Assembly (NCBI GenBank): GCA_900555635.1
Contig: USLU01000009.1
Span: forward strand, 62,001-126,000
Direction: 5' to 3'
Length of the DNA stretch: 64,000 nucleotides
From: an uncultured Bacteroides sp.
Lineage (GTDB): Bacteria; Bacteroidota; Bacteroidia; Bacteroidales; Bacteroidaceae
Position numbers and translations under genes: made by a program. Positions within the stretch are counted from its first letter, which is position 1; each line of letters opens with the position of its first letter. Of the stretch, positions 1 to 8,841 are shown piece after piece. The notes below the pieces were generated by a model, which saw nothing but the letters and a program-made list of their open reading frames with translations, searched no databases and was not told the origin of the DNA.

Positions 1-342
1 ATCACCAAAATAGAGTTTATTGCCGATACGGATCTTACGGGCAGGGTCTACCAGTACGTCCCAAAGGCGAAGCTCCTCATTCAACTCACGCAACAAGAAT
101 ACTTCGATACGGGCACCGGTCTTTTCCTTGTTACCATATAGGCGGGCAGGGAATACCTTAGTGTCATTGAAGATAAATACATCCTTATCATCGAAGTAAT
201 CCAGGACATTTTTAAACATCCGGTGTTCGATTTCGCCTGTCTTTCTGTGAAGCACCAGCAGGCGCGACTCATCTCTGTACTTCGTGGGGTGCAAAGCTAT
301 CTTCTCTTCAGGAAGCTTAAATTTAAATTGCGACAGTTTCAT
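1..342 (-). CDS. queA: QueA, tRNA ribosyltransferase-isomerase (C-terminal part cut by window edge)
   Basis: Reading the minus strand from the ATG at 342 gives MKLSQFKFKLPEEKIALHP and later FIFNDTKVFPARLYG, which is the N-terminus of S-adenosylmethionine:tRNA ribosyltransferase-isomerase. This enzyme makes epoxyqueuosine at the wobble base of tRNAs with GUN anticodons. The first 114 residues are inside the window and the rest lies before position 1. The gene follows truB by 20 bp on the same strand, so the two are probably co-transcribed as a tRNA-modification pair. Nothing looks broken in the visible part. The family call is confident. Confidence 0.93.
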   Translation of the reverse strand, partial: MKLSQFKFKLPEEKIALHPTKYRDESRLLVLHRKTGEIEHRMFKNVLDYFDDKDVFIFNDTKVFPARLYGNKEKTGARIEVFLLRELNEELRLWDVLVDPARKIRIGNKLYFGD

Positions 343-362
343 AATTAGTTATGAGTTATAAG

Positions 363-1070
363 TTATAAGTTATTTGTTTCTACCTCTTGCGCATCTATCC
401 ACTCTTTAAAATCAAGCGGATTGAGGCAATCTTCTATGCGGATATCACCCACACGCGTACGCTCTAAAGCAGTGAGATGGGCACCACTATTTAGGGCCTC
501 ACCAATATCACGAGCTAAAGCGCGGATATATGTACCTTTGCTGCATACTACGCGGACTTTGATTTCAGGCAAATTGCATTCCAGCAACTCAATCTCGTCA
601 ATGACCAGCAACTTCGGTTTCAAGTCCACCTCTTCTCCCTTACGGGCGAGGTCGTAAGCACGCTTACCGTTTACCATGCAAGCAGAAAAAGCAGGCGGTA
701 CTTGTTGTATCTCGCCGATAAACTTCTTCAACGTTTCTTCTACCAACTCACGAGTAATGTGCTCAGTGGGATAGGTAGCGTCTATTTCATGTTCCAAATC
801 ATAGGACGGCGTGGTGGCGCCCAACTGAATGGTGGCAATATACTCCTTCGTATGATACTGAAATTCTTCAATCCGCTTAGTAGCCTTGCCTGTACATACA
901 ATCATCACTCCCGTAGCAAGCGGATCGAGTGTACCGGCATGCCCTACCTTCAATTTCTTCTCATTTATCCGCCGGCAAATGTGGTAACGCGCATGTCCCA
1001 CCACTTTAAACGAAGTCCAGCCCAGCGGTTTATTGAAATATAAAACTTCTCCTTCTTTAAAATTCATCAT
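363..1070 (-). CDS. truB: TruB, tRNA pseudouridine-55 synthase
   Basis: The 235-aa protein converts U55 of tRNAs to pseudouridine. The family motif HAGTLDPLATG is present with its catalytic Asp near residue 49, and KGTYIRALARDIG lies in the C-terminal half. An in-frame GTG precedes two adjacent ATGs; the ATG at 1070 is preferred because a GGAGG sequence sits a few bases upstream and its first base overlaps the uppP stop (TGATG). The tight coupling with uppP upstream and queA downstream indicates one operon. Length is slightly short, as is common in Bacteroidetes TruB lacking a long PUA extension. Confidence 0.95.
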   Translation of the reverse strand: MMNFKEGEVLYFNKPLGWTSFKVVGHARYHICRRINEKKLKVGHAGTLDPLATGVMIVCTGKATKRIEEFQYHTKEYIATIQLGATTPSYDLEHEIDATYPTEHITRELVEETLKKFIGEIQQVPPAFSACMVNGKRAYDLARKGEEVDLKPKLLVIDEIELLECNLPEIKVRVVCSKGTYIRALARDIGEALNSGAHLTALERTRVGDIRIEDCLNPLDFKEWIDAQEVETNNL

Positions 1071-1924
1071 CACATTACCTCCAGATTATGACCTGTCAGT
1101 AATAAGATCAAAATCAGCCCGCCAACAATGATACGATACCAACCGAATGCTTTGAAACCATACTTCGTCACAAAATTGATAAAGAACTTAATAGCAAGCA
1201 GAGCTACTATAAAAGCAACCACATTACCAATAATCAAAGCAGGCATATTGTTCATGATAATCTCTGTTCCTCCATCCAGGAAAAGTTTCAGGATCTTATA
1301 AGCTGTAGCCGCAAACATAGTTGGCACAGCCAGAAAGAACGAGAACTCAGCTGCCGTCTTGCGAGTCAGCTTCTGCGACATACCACCTACAATGGTTGCC
1401 ATAGAGCGTGATACGCCCGGTATCATAGCTATACATTGAAATAAGCCGATGTTGAAAGCCTTCTTCTCCGTCAGAACCGTATCTTCACTTCCTTTTGAAA
1501 AGATCTTATCGCAAAACAGCATGAATATACCACCAATGACAAGCATCACGGCAACTACCGTCACGCTCTCCAACATTTCATCAATCTTGTCGCTGAACAA
1601 GAAGCCCAATATGGCAGCAGGAATGAATGCTACCAGCAGCTTCCAGTAAAAGTCGAACTTATGCAGAAAACACTTCAAGGCAGAAGCTCCCTCCGGCGCC
1701 GGAGTATGGTTCAACCTGAAGAAACGCTTCCAGTACAGGCAAACCACCGAAAGGATAGCGCCAAACTGAATAATCACCGTAAATGCCTTCACAAACTCCG
1801 TGCTCTCTACACCCAGTATATTTTGTGTTATAATCATGTGTCCGGTAGAAGAAACCGGTAAAAACTCCGTCAAACCTTCGACGATGGCAATAATAATCAC
1901 CTCAAGGGTACTCAAATCTCCCAT
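1070..1924 (-). CDS. uppP: UppP (BacA), undecaprenyl-diphosphatase
   Basis: This 284-aa integral membrane enzyme dephosphorylates undecaprenyl pyrophosphate and so recycles the lipid carrier of peptidoglycan and polysaccharide synthesis; the family gives bacitracin tolerance. The two signature motifs are present: EGLTEFLPVSSTGH at residues 16-29, and PGVSRSMATI in the middle. Several hydrophobic helices are evident, including the C-terminal IIVGGLILILLLTG. The start lies 2 bp downstream of the DUF3098 stop and the stop overlaps truB, consistent with translational coupling in the ftsX-DUF3098-uppP-truB-queA cluster common in Bacteroidetes. Confidence 0.96.
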   Translation of the reverse strand: MGDLSTLEVIIIAIVEGLTEFLPVSSTGHMIITQNILGVESTEFVKAFTVIIQFGAILSVVCLYWKRFFRLNHTPAPEGASALKCFLHKFDFYWKLLVAFIPAAILGFLFSDKIDEMLESVTVVAVMLVIGGIFMLFCDKIFSKGSEDTVLTEKKAFNIGLFQCIAMIPGVSRSMATIVGGMSQKLTRKTAAEFSFFLAVPTMFAATAYKILKLFLDGGTEIIMNNMPALIIGNVVAFIVALLAIKFFINFVTKYGFKAFGWYRIIVGGLILILLLTGHNLEVM

Positions 1925-1926
1925 AA

Positions 1927-2169
1927 TTACTCGTTAACCTCCTTTTTTGTTTTAGGTTTACGCAACACAGCGTATATCATGAACACAAAGCCCAAGAGAC
2001 AAACTACAGGAGCTACTTTAATGCGTCTCACACTGAAAATATCCGGTTCGAAGTGCGTTGCCGTAGACACCGGACCTGTCATTAGAAGAAAACCAATGAT
2101 TACCACCGCCATGCCGATAGCCAGCAGGATAAAGTTGGTTTTATCAAAAGCGAATTTCTGTTTATCCAT
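1927..2169 (-). CDS. DUF3098 small membrane protein
   Basis: This 80-aa protein has two transmembrane helices (about residues 12-30 and 53-68) separated by a short loop containing FSVRRIKVAPVV, matching DUF3098. Its function is unknown. Its conserved position between ftsX and uppP in Bacteroidetes suggests a role in cell-envelope assembly or division, which is inference from neighbourhood only. It ends 2 bp before uppP. Upstream is a 132-bp AT-rich repeat region that separates it from ftsX. Confidence 0.88.
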   Translation of the reverse strand: MDKQKFAFDKTNFILLAIGMAVVIIGFLLMTGPVSTATHFEPDIFSVRRIKVAPVVCLLGFVFMIYAVLRKPKTKKEVNE

Positions 2170-2175
2170 TTCTAT

Positions 2176-2301
2176 AATTACGAATTACTAATTACACAAC
2201 ATAAAGTAATTACAAATTACGAATTACTAATTACAACGTTACTCACTCACCGCCCCTTCACAGCGCAGCCTTGCAATTTGTAATTCGTAATTTGTAATTA
2301 T
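2176..2301. repeat. AT-rich direct and inverted repeat between ftsX and DUF3098
   Basis: The unit AATTACGAATTACTAATTAC occurs at 2176-2195 and again at 2215-2234. An inverted version containing GTAATTCGTAATTTGTAATT occupies about 2280-2299. The second and third copies can pair into a long stem around a GC-richer loop (about 2238-2273). On the minus-strand transcript this lies between ftsX and DUF3098 and could be a processing or attenuation hairpin. It could also simply be a miniature intergenic repeat of the kind scattered through Bacteroides genomes. Confidence 0.7.
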
Positions 2302-3183
2302 CTAAATATAATATAGTGTTCCCGCTTTCATCCTCAAATACTTGTTAATGGAAAGCAAGGCGCACAACCAAGTTATAAGTACCCCAAACACCAATACCGA
2401 TGCTGATACCAACAACATCACGTTAGGGGTGATAACCTTTATCAACTCCGGCTCATAGGAAACCAGCCAATAGGCAGCTCCCCACAAAATAGCATCCGCC
2501 ACCACAGCAGACAATACTCCGATCCAGAAGTTTCGCCGCAGGAACGGACGACGAATGAATGCCCAACTCGCTCCTACCAGCTTCATTGTATGAATAAGGA
2601 AGCGTTTGGAGTAGATCGTGAGACGGATTGTATTGTTTATCAATGCAAAAGAGATAAAAGTGAGTATCACTGCCAGTCCCAAAAGCATCAAACTAATGTT
2701 GCGGATATTATCATTTACAGCATCTATCAAATCTTTCTGATAGAGCACTTCTTGAATATTGGTATTCTTTTTAATTAGCTTTTCTATCTTGGCAATACTA
2801 TCAGAATTGGCATAATCGGAATGTAATTTTATCTCGATAGATGCCGTGAAAGGATTATAACCCAGGAACTCCTGCGGATCTGTACCCATCGCCTCAGTCT
2901 GTTCACGGAGTGCTTGCTTCTTCGAAATATATTCAGTCTCTTTCACAAAAGCTTCTTTATCTAGCCTTTTCTGCAATTTCAAAATATCGCTCTCCTTCAT
3001 ATCATCACTGATAAGAACCGAGAAGCTGATGTTCTCCTTCACATAAATGGAAAGGTTATGAGCAGCCAGCACAAAGAAAACAACAAGCCCCAACAACAGT
3101 AAAACCAACGTCGTGCTAATGCTAGACGTGATGAACTGCATATCGAAATAGGATACTGAGTTATTTTTACTTTTTGCTTTCAT
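2302..3183 (-). CDS. ftsX: FtsX, cell-division ABC transporter permease
   Basis: This 293-aa protein has an N-terminal helix (about residues 20-45), an extracytoplasmic domain and three C-terminal helices, the FtsX layout. The periplasmic part includes SFSVLISDDMKESDILKLQ, typical of the FtsX extracellular domain. With FtsE it regulates peptidoglycan hydrolases at the septum; no ftsE is in the window. The ATG at 3183 is chosen over an in-frame GTG six bases earlier because that GTG begins at the last base of the preceding stop codon. It lies 5 bp after the methyltransferase gene, so it is likely in the same transcript. Confidence 0.9.
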   Translation of the reverse strand: MKAKSKNNSVSYFDMQFITSSISTTLVLLLLGLVVFFVLAAHNLSIYVKENISFSVLISDDMKESDILKLQKRLDKEAFVKETEYISKKQALREQTEAMGTDPQEFLGYNPFTASIEIKLHSDYANSDSIAKIEKLIKKNTNIQEVLYQKDLIDAVNDNIRNISLMLLGLAVILTFISFALINNTIRLTIYSKRFLIHTMKLVGASWAFIRRPFLRRNFWIGVLSAVVADAILWGAAYWLVSYEPELIKVITPNVMLLVSASVLVFGVLITWLCALLSINKYLRMKAGTLYYI

Positions 3184-3188
3184 ATTCA

Positions 3189-4094
3189 CTATCTTATCGG
3201 CTTCTTCCTGAAGACATAAATCATGGAACTGCTACGTTCTTTCTTCACTAATGAACTAAGCCATGCCAAGGTTCCGGTTATCATTCCCCGAAGGAATGTA
3301 CATGAATGCCTCATGTGCTTCTCCGTCAACATCGATACATAGAATGCATCGAACGGCATAGGGTGACGTTCCGCCATAATAAATCCATGTTTGGAACCGA
3401 ATTGCTGTATCGTACCCGGAGTGAAGTGCCACAAGTGACGGGGTACATCGTAGGCAGCCCAATAAGCACCGTACTTCTTTGCATCGAAAGAAGAACAGTT
3501 GGGCACGGCTATAATCAGCACACCTTTATCTGTTAGCAGGGAATTCAAAGTCTGCCACATTTCATTGAGCGGCTCCAAATGTTCCATCACATGCCACAGG
3601 GTAATAACATCGAAACTTCCGGGAGCGAAATCTTTTAAAGCAGTATCGGGCTTTACGTCCAGGTTGAAATGTTCTTTGGCAAAAGCACGTGCACCGGCAT
3701 TCTTCTCTACCGCTTCCACTTGCCAGCCACGACGCTGCATAGTATCCGCAAAATATCCTGTTCCCGTGCCGATGTCCAGCAAACGCCCCTCTTTGCGGTG
3801 TGCCTCGTGTACCACCAATCGAGCCTTACGCCCCAACATATAGTTGCGCACCCAATGGTAAACAGAGTTCATCGCCCCTTTCTTCGTATCGGAATGGGAT
3901 ATATAATCGGGAGTCTCGTAATAGCGTCCTATCTCCGCTTCTACAGGAAAATCTTGCGTGAAAATAAATCCGCAATCCTGACAACGGCACAAATGGAACA
4001 TTTCGCCCGAGGCATAATGGTCTACGCAAGTAAGGGCACGCTCTATATGTGTCCCACCGCATAACGGACAAGCTTTTATTGTGAATTTATTCAT
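3189..4094 (-). CDS. Class I SAM-dependent methyltransferase with N-terminal zinc ribbon
   Basis: The 301-aa protein begins with a Cys-rich segment (CPLCGG at residues 9-14, then CRCQDCGF near 36-43) likely to bind zinc. It continues with a Rossmann methyltransferase domain whose SAM-binding motif is LDIGTGTGYF, followed by an Asp/Glu-rich region and FDVITLWHVMEHL. The architecture resembles Methyltransf_23 enzymes acting on small molecules or lipids; the substrate is not inferable. The ATG at 4094 is preferred over an upstream TTG. It leads the minus-strand cluster that continues with ftsX. Confidence 0.85.
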   Translation of the reverse strand: MNKFTIKACPLCGGTHIERALTCVDHYASGEMFHLCRCQDCGFIFTQDFPVEAEIGRYYETPDYISHSDTKKGAMNSVYHWVRNYMLGRKARLVVHEAHRKEGRLLDIGTGTGYFADTMQRRGWQVEAVEKNAGARAFAKEHFNLDVKPDTALKDFAPGSFDVITLWHVMEHLEPLNEMWQTLNSLLTDKGVLIIAVPNCSSFDAKKYGAYWAAYDVPRHLWHFTPGTIQQFGSKHGFIMAERHPMPFDAFYVSMLTEKHMRHSCTFLRGMITGTLAWLSSLVKKERSSSMIYVFRKKPIR

Positions 4095-4230
4095 CGAACG
4101 TTCTGCCAAAAAGGAAACGTAGCCTGAACTAACAGACTACAATACACCTAAATTTGGTGCAAAATAACAAATAAAAAGTGATTCACAGGGATTCTGTTAA
4201 GGAGATTTAATAATAAACGAAGGAAAAAGC

Positions 4231-4259
4231 TTGCAGTTCAGATTATTTCTTTATATTTG
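4231..4259 (+). promoter_or_regulatory. Bacteroides-type promoter for the DUF3857 pair
   Basis: A TATATTTG -7 box at 4252-4259 fits TAnnTTTG, with a TTG at 4231-4233 in roughly the -33 position. Transcription would start about 20 bp before the ATG at 4284. Confidence 0.55.
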
Positions 4260-4283
4260 TCGTAACCAACCTCAAGTCATAAC

Positions 4284-6266
4284 ATGAGATACGCTTTATT
4301 ACTGGCTACGCTTACACTCAGTTTCTTTTTGCATGCCCAAGAAACGCCCTTCACTCCCAACTCCAAGTTCGGGAAACCTACTCAAGAAGAATTAACAATG
4401 ACTACTTATGCCCCTGATTCAAGTGCAACCGCTGTCTTCTTATATAAACAGACAAGTGCAGGCTATAATTGGGGTATTGAAGACTTCAGACTTACCTACA
4501 GATACAAAGTCAGAATAAAGATTCTTAAACCGGAAGGGACTTCTTATGCCAACATTACAATTCCCTACTATGAACCGAAGAATAACAGTAGCCGCAAAGA
4601 GACGATCCTGCAATTGAATGCGGATGCTTATAATCTGGAGAACGGAAAAGTGGTGCGTACAAAGATGAAGAAAGATCTAGTATTCAAGGAACGTATTAGT
4701 GACAACTACATGCAACTGAAATTCTCCGTGCCACAAGTAAAAGAAGGGACAGTGATTGAATATGAATATCAGTGCCAATCCGATCTTTACTATCTCATTG
4801 ATGATTGGAAAGCCCAAGATGAAATTCCTACCTTATATACTGAATATGATATTACCATTCCCGAATATTTTAAATTCAATGTGGATATGCATGGTTTCGA
4901 ACCGTTATCCAACAAAGAAACCCCATGCAACGCCAACTTCAATATCAATGGACATGCACTTCAATGTTCCGCTACCAACATACAATTCAAGGGTTATAAG
5001 TTGCCGGCTTTGAAGGACGACAACTACGTGTGGTGTCTCGACGACTACTGCACCCAAGTAGGTTTTGAGCTAAAAGGACTTGAGTTTCCAGGCGCACTCT
5101 ACAAATCTTTCACAAAAAGCTGGGAAGACATAGATGCAATGCTACGGTCTGATTCGGACTTTGGCAGCCGCCTTAAAATGGATAATCCGCTAAAAGAAGA
5201 AATGGCTGCGTTGAAGCTCGATCAAATGAAAGATTGTGTAGAGAAAACAGCTGCCATCTATTCATTACTAAAGAATAAAGTGCGATGGAATGAGAAGTAC
5301 GCTTTATATGGAAAAAGCGCCAAACATATAATGAAAGAAGGCACCGGTAGCAATGCCGACATAAACTTCATCTTGATAAGCATGCTGAAGGATGCCGGTA
5401 TCGAGGCATATCCGATTCTCCTGAGCCGCCGCAGTGCAGGAAGACTGCCTATGACACATCCCAGCATCCAAAAACTGAATACTTTTGTAGTGGGTGTTGC
5501 TGAAAGCGATACTACCATTCTTTACATAGACGGTTCGGTAGAAGACGGGTATGTCAACACATTGCCTCCTACTTTATTGGTAGACCGCGCCCGCATCCTG
5601 ACTCCTACCGGTAGTGCTTGGATCAACTTACAAAACACCGAGAAGAACTTCATCCGCTGTAATGTCACCGCAACTCTTGCGCCGAATGGAAGTATTACCG
5701 GAACCCGCCAGGCAATATACGCAGGGCAACATGCCGCAAACATACGTAACAAATACCGGAATGCGAAAGATAGTACTGAGTTTATCAATAAATTGAGTAC
5801 AGAAAAAAACATAACCGTGAAAGGCTATGAGGCAAAGAACATTAAGAATTTCTCTCCGCTGGTACAAGAGACCTTCCAGTTCGAAAAGCAATCCACTACC
5901 AACGACCAGTTTATCTACGTCAATCCGCTGATCTTCCTGCATGTATCAGAATCCCCGTTCAAGCAAGTAGAACGAAAGTTGCCAGTAGAATATCCCTATA
6001 CAAGTATGCTAACTGTTGCCGTCAACCTCACCCTACCCGAAGGTTATACAATAGACGAAATGCCCAAATCACTGCAAGTCGTTATGAAAGACCAACAGAT
6101 AAAATGCCGGTATAACATTACTCAAAAAGGTAATTCAATAAGCATCAATTACCAGTTTAGACAAAATACATTGTTATTTGCTCCAAACGAATATCTCGAA
6201 CTGAAAACGATATGGGAAACAATCGCTGAAAAGAATACGGAAATGCTAGTTCTAAAGAAAGTCTGA
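4284..6266 (+). CDS. DUF3857 / transglutaminase-like secreted protein, catalytic residues lost
   Basis: This 660-aa protein has a signal peptide (cleavage probably after FFLHA, near residue 18), a DUF3857 beta domain (about 50-240) and a transglutaminase-like domain (about 310-425), then a C-terminal beta-rich region. Aligning GSNADIN with GDCKGLS of the next gene places Asn357 where the catalytic Cys should be, and LNTFVV places Thr400 at the catalytic His. It is therefore probably a non-catalytic scaffold or binding protein. It lies 19 bp upstream of its paralogue and shares its promoter. The role of the family is unknown. Confidence 0.87.
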   Translation: MRYALLLATLTLSFFLHAQETPFTPNSKFGKPTQEELTMTTYAPDSSATAVFLYKQTSAGYNWGIEDFRLTYRYKVRIKILKPEGTSYANITIPYYEPKNNSSRKETILQLNADAYNLENGKVVRTKMKKDLVFKERISDNYMQLKFSVPQVKEGTVIEYEYQCQSDLYYLIDDWKAQDEIPTLYTEYDITIPEYFKFNVDMHGFEPLSNKETPCNANFNINGHALQCSATNIQFKGYKLPALKDDNYVWCLDDYCTQVGFELKGLEFPGALYKSFTKSWEDIDAMLRSDSDFGSRLKMDNPLKEEMAALKLDQMKDCVEKTAAIYSLLKNKVRWNEKYALYGKSAKHIMKEGTGSNADINFILISMLKDAGIEAYPILLSRRSAGRLPMTHPSIQKLNTFVVGVAESDTTILYIDGSVEDGYVNTLPPTLLVDRARILTPTGSAWINLQNTEKNFIRCNVTATLAPNGSITGTRQAIYAGQHAANIRNKYRNAKDSTEFINKLSTEKNITVKGYEAKNIKNFSPLVQETFQFEKQSTTNDQFIYVNPLIFLHVSESPFKQVERKLPVEYPYTSMLTVAVNLTLPEGYTIDEMPKSLQVVMKDQQIKCRYNITQKGNSISINYQFRQNTLLFAPNEYLELKTIWETIAEKNTEMLVLKKV

Positions 6267-6285
6267 TACTTAGTAAAGTTATATC

Positions 6286-8166
6286 ATGAGAAAGTTAATC
6301 TTCTGCCTTTTCCTGCAAAGTATTGCGGGTTTAGGGTTATACGCCCAAATTGATCTACACAGTAACGCTTACTCCATTGTACAAGATGCAAGTACGGAAG
6401 TCATCTGTACCTCTCCAACAAACGCCGTGCGCAAGGAGAGGAAAGTAATTCAGATTTTAGATGAGAAGGGTAAGGCAGAAGCTTCTTTCGCCTGTTTGTG
6501 CGACCAGTCCACCACCTTAAATAAATTCTCGGGAGAAGTACAAGACAGCCAGGGAAAGGTGATCCGGAAGATTAAAAAGAGCGAGCTACAAATCACCGGA
6601 TACTCCTCTGAGCTGGCAACGGACAATTACTTTTACTACTTTAATTATACTCCCCCGCAATACCCTATTACCATTACTTACGAATGGGAAATGAAATGCA
6701 ACGACGGGCTTATTGTTTTCCCGTTTTTCCTTCCGCAAGGCAGTTACAACCAGTCTGTTGTGCAAGCCAGTTACCGCATCCAAACGCCTGCCGAATCTCC
6801 TTGCCTCTATCATGCACTTCATATTGACGCTAAGGTAAACCAACAGAAAACTCCCGAAGGAGCTTGGTTGACAGAAGTTAATGTGAAATCACTGCCGGCT
6901 ATCCGGAAAGAGCCTTACGGTCCTGATATGTACGATCTTCTGCCCCGCATCATATTCGTACCCGAGCACTTCAGTTGGGCAGGCACGCAAGGCAGTATGA
7001 AAAGTTGGCAAACGTATGGCCAATGGCAATACCAGCTATTGGAAGGCAGAAGCGAACTTCCTCCGGCACTGAAAGAAGAACTGCACAAACTAACTGCATC
7101 TTGCAACAGTCCGTATGAAAAAGTAGCTGCTATTTATCAATACTTGGGCAAAACAACACGCTACGTCAGTATTCAACTGGGTATAGGCGGACTGCAACCA
7201 ATACCCGCCACTAATGTACACCGTACCGGATTTGGCGATTGTAAAGGATTGTCCAACTACATGCGAGCCATGTTGGCGGAAGTAGGCATTCCTTCCTATT
7301 ATACCGTCATTAGCACTTATCACAAGAAACTATTACCCGACTTTGCCAGTGTCAATCAAATGAACCACGTAATCTTGCAAGTACCTCTGCCCGGCGATAC
7401 ACTTTGGCTGGAGTGTACCAATCCCGATATACCGTTAGGCTACATTCACCATTCCATCGCAGGGCATGACGCACTTACCATCAAGGAAGATGGCGGACAC
7501 CTCTGCCGTCTGCCTGCCTATCCCGATTCACTAAACAGACTACTCAATCGGGCGTCTGTAGACTTATCTGCCGGAGGCGAAGCCCAGATTAAAGTAAAGC
7601 AAAGTTCTTTTCTCCTTCAATACGAAGACAATATTTCTTTAAAGAATATGGAGTCTACCAAGCAAATAGATGCCCTACGTTCGGACATTAGTTTACAACA
7701 AGCTACTGTAAGTGATATTCAACTCACAGAACTCAAAAGCAAAGAACCTCAATTAGATGTCTCCTACACCATAAATACTACGCAATACGGTAACCGGACA
7801 GGCAAGCGTTTGTTCATCCCGGCTAATATCTTTCACAAATCATTTCCGACGGTTGATAATAAAGAGAAACGTACACAAGACCTTCAGATCATCTATGGTT
7901 ACCAAGATGTCGATAGCATCTGCATACATCTGCCCGAAGGATACGAAATAGAATCACTGCCGCGTACCAGCCAATTAAAAAAGGATTTTGGTGAGTTTCA
8001 GTCCTCCATCAAATGTCAAGATAAAGACATACATGTCACACAAAGACTATTACTCCGCCAAGGTGTCTACTCCCCCGAAGTATATGCAGAATTCGCTGCT
8101 TTTATGAAAGAAGTAGCCTCTCAGTATTATTCCAAAATCATCCTTCGGAAAGCCGAAGAACCTTGA
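6286..8166 (+). CDS. DUF3857 / transglutaminase-like secreted protein, catalytic Cys and His present
   Basis: This 626-aa paralogue of the preceding gene has a signal peptide (residues 1-20, ending LGLYAQ), a DUF3857 domain and a transglutaminase-like domain. The latter keeps GFGDCKGLSNYM with Cys319 and MNHVILQV with His361; the third residue of the triad appears as Glu in WLECTNPD. Family members are periplasmic or surface proteins of Bacteroidetes with unsettled substrates. Having an apparently active and an apparently dead copy in one operon suggests an enzyme plus partner arrangement, which is inference. Confidence 0.87.
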   Translation: MRKLIFCLFLQSIAGLGLYAQIDLHSNAYSIVQDASTEVICTSPTNAVRKERKVIQILDEKGKAEASFACLCDQSTTLNKFSGEVQDSQGKVIRKIKKSELQITGYSSELATDNYFYYFNYTPPQYPITITYEWEMKCNDGLIVFPFFLPQGSYNQSVVQASYRIQTPAESPCLYHALHIDAKVNQQKTPEGAWLTEVNVKSLPAIRKEPYGPDMYDLLPRIIFVPEHFSWAGTQGSMKSWQTYGQWQYQLLEGRSELPPALKEELHKLTASCNSPYEKVAAIYQYLGKTTRYVSIQLGIGGLQPIPATNVHRTGFGDCKGLSNYMRAMLAEVGIPSYYTVISTYHKKLLPDFASVNQMNHVILQVPLPGDTLWLECTNPDIPLGYIHHSIAGHDALTIKEDGGHLCRLPAYPDSLNRLLNRASVDLSAGGEAQIKVKQSSFLLQYEDNISLKNMESTKQIDALRSDISLQQATVSDIQLTELKSKEPQLDVSYTINTTQYGNRTGKRLFIPANIFHKSFPTVDNKEKRTQDLQIIYGYQDVDSICIHLPEGYEIESLPRTSQLKKDFGEFQSSIKCQDKDIHVTQRLLLRQGVYSPEVYAEFAAFMKEVASQYYSKIILRKAEEP

Positions 8167-8841
8167 TTGCAGGTTATATCAACTTATTGGAATCAACAAA
8201 ATAACAAAAAATCTCTGGAATAACATTGAAAAACGGAAGAAATGACGCTAAATAGCTTAATATCAGCATTATTACGGTGTCAGATGATGACAAACCGAAA
8301 AACGGAAAACGCAAGGAAAAGCGGATTTAAGAAGAAGAACGGTTTGCAAATCATTACCCGTGAAAGAGTAAGATTTAACACATGAAGGATGCTATTGCAC
8401 CGTTTGTCACCGATTTGCGTATCAAGTGGAAGAAGATGAATGAGTTTAGAGAAGCTATCGGAATACCTAAGCAGAGGCAAGATAGAGGTATAAAACTATA
8501 AATCAAAGGAACAGCCGTAATAATCTGCCTGTATTGTGTGGATTATCATGGCTTTTTACGTAATTTTGCAAACGGATTGGGGTGACTCTGTCCAAGACAT
8601 AAGAAAAAGAAGAAGCGTTATGCGCATCAAGTATTTGGAAACGTAGGAAATTTTCAAATTGCATACTCAGATGGCATAGTGGTTCTCACGCTATAGCGTG
8701 GGCTGCTATTACTACATCTGTATGCAAGGTTTCCTACGACCTCCAAATTAGAAGTGGCATTGCGGTTCACGCTTTTTTACTACTAAAAGTTGAGAGTATC
8801 ATAATAGAAATATTTAAGGTCATATATAAAGATTTTGTGTT
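8167..8841. other. 675-bp non-coding left flank of the accessory helicase gene
   Basis: No convincing gene is present. Two tiny overlapping frames exist (8242-8385, 47 aa, basic; 8382-8501, 39 aa, starting MKDAIAPFVTDLRIKWKK) that I do not recognise; they may be remnants of a lost mobile gene or chance. A TTTTTACGTAATTTTG stretch at 8553-8568 resembles a Bacteroides -7 box. The 8641-8738 segment is a strong palindromic element described separately. Composition is patchy and unlike the neighbouring core genes, consistent with an insertion scar. Confidence 0.5.
8641..8738. repeat. Palindromic hairpin element upstream of the hhe gene
   Basis: Nested complementary arms are visible: CGTAGGAAA (8642-8650) with TTTCCTACG (8730-8738), TTGCATAC (8659-8666) with GTATGCAA (8720-8727), and CAGATG (8668-8673) with CATCTG (8715-8720). 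The centre holds the perfect palindrome CACGCTATAGCGTG (8687-8700). This could fold as a long RNA or cruciform. I have a vague recollection of similar dispersed elements in Bacteroides, which needs a search. Confidence 0.65.

Noticed and set aside
8242..8501. Two overlapping mini-genes of 47 and 39 codons
   Set aside because: Too short, no recognisable motif, no convincing promoter; listed only as possible remnants in the flank of the hhe gene.
8553..8568. Phase-variable promoter hypothesis for the hhe region
   Set aside because: The inverted matches are 6 kb apart and imperfect, and no recombinase gene is near, so promoter inversion is unlikely.
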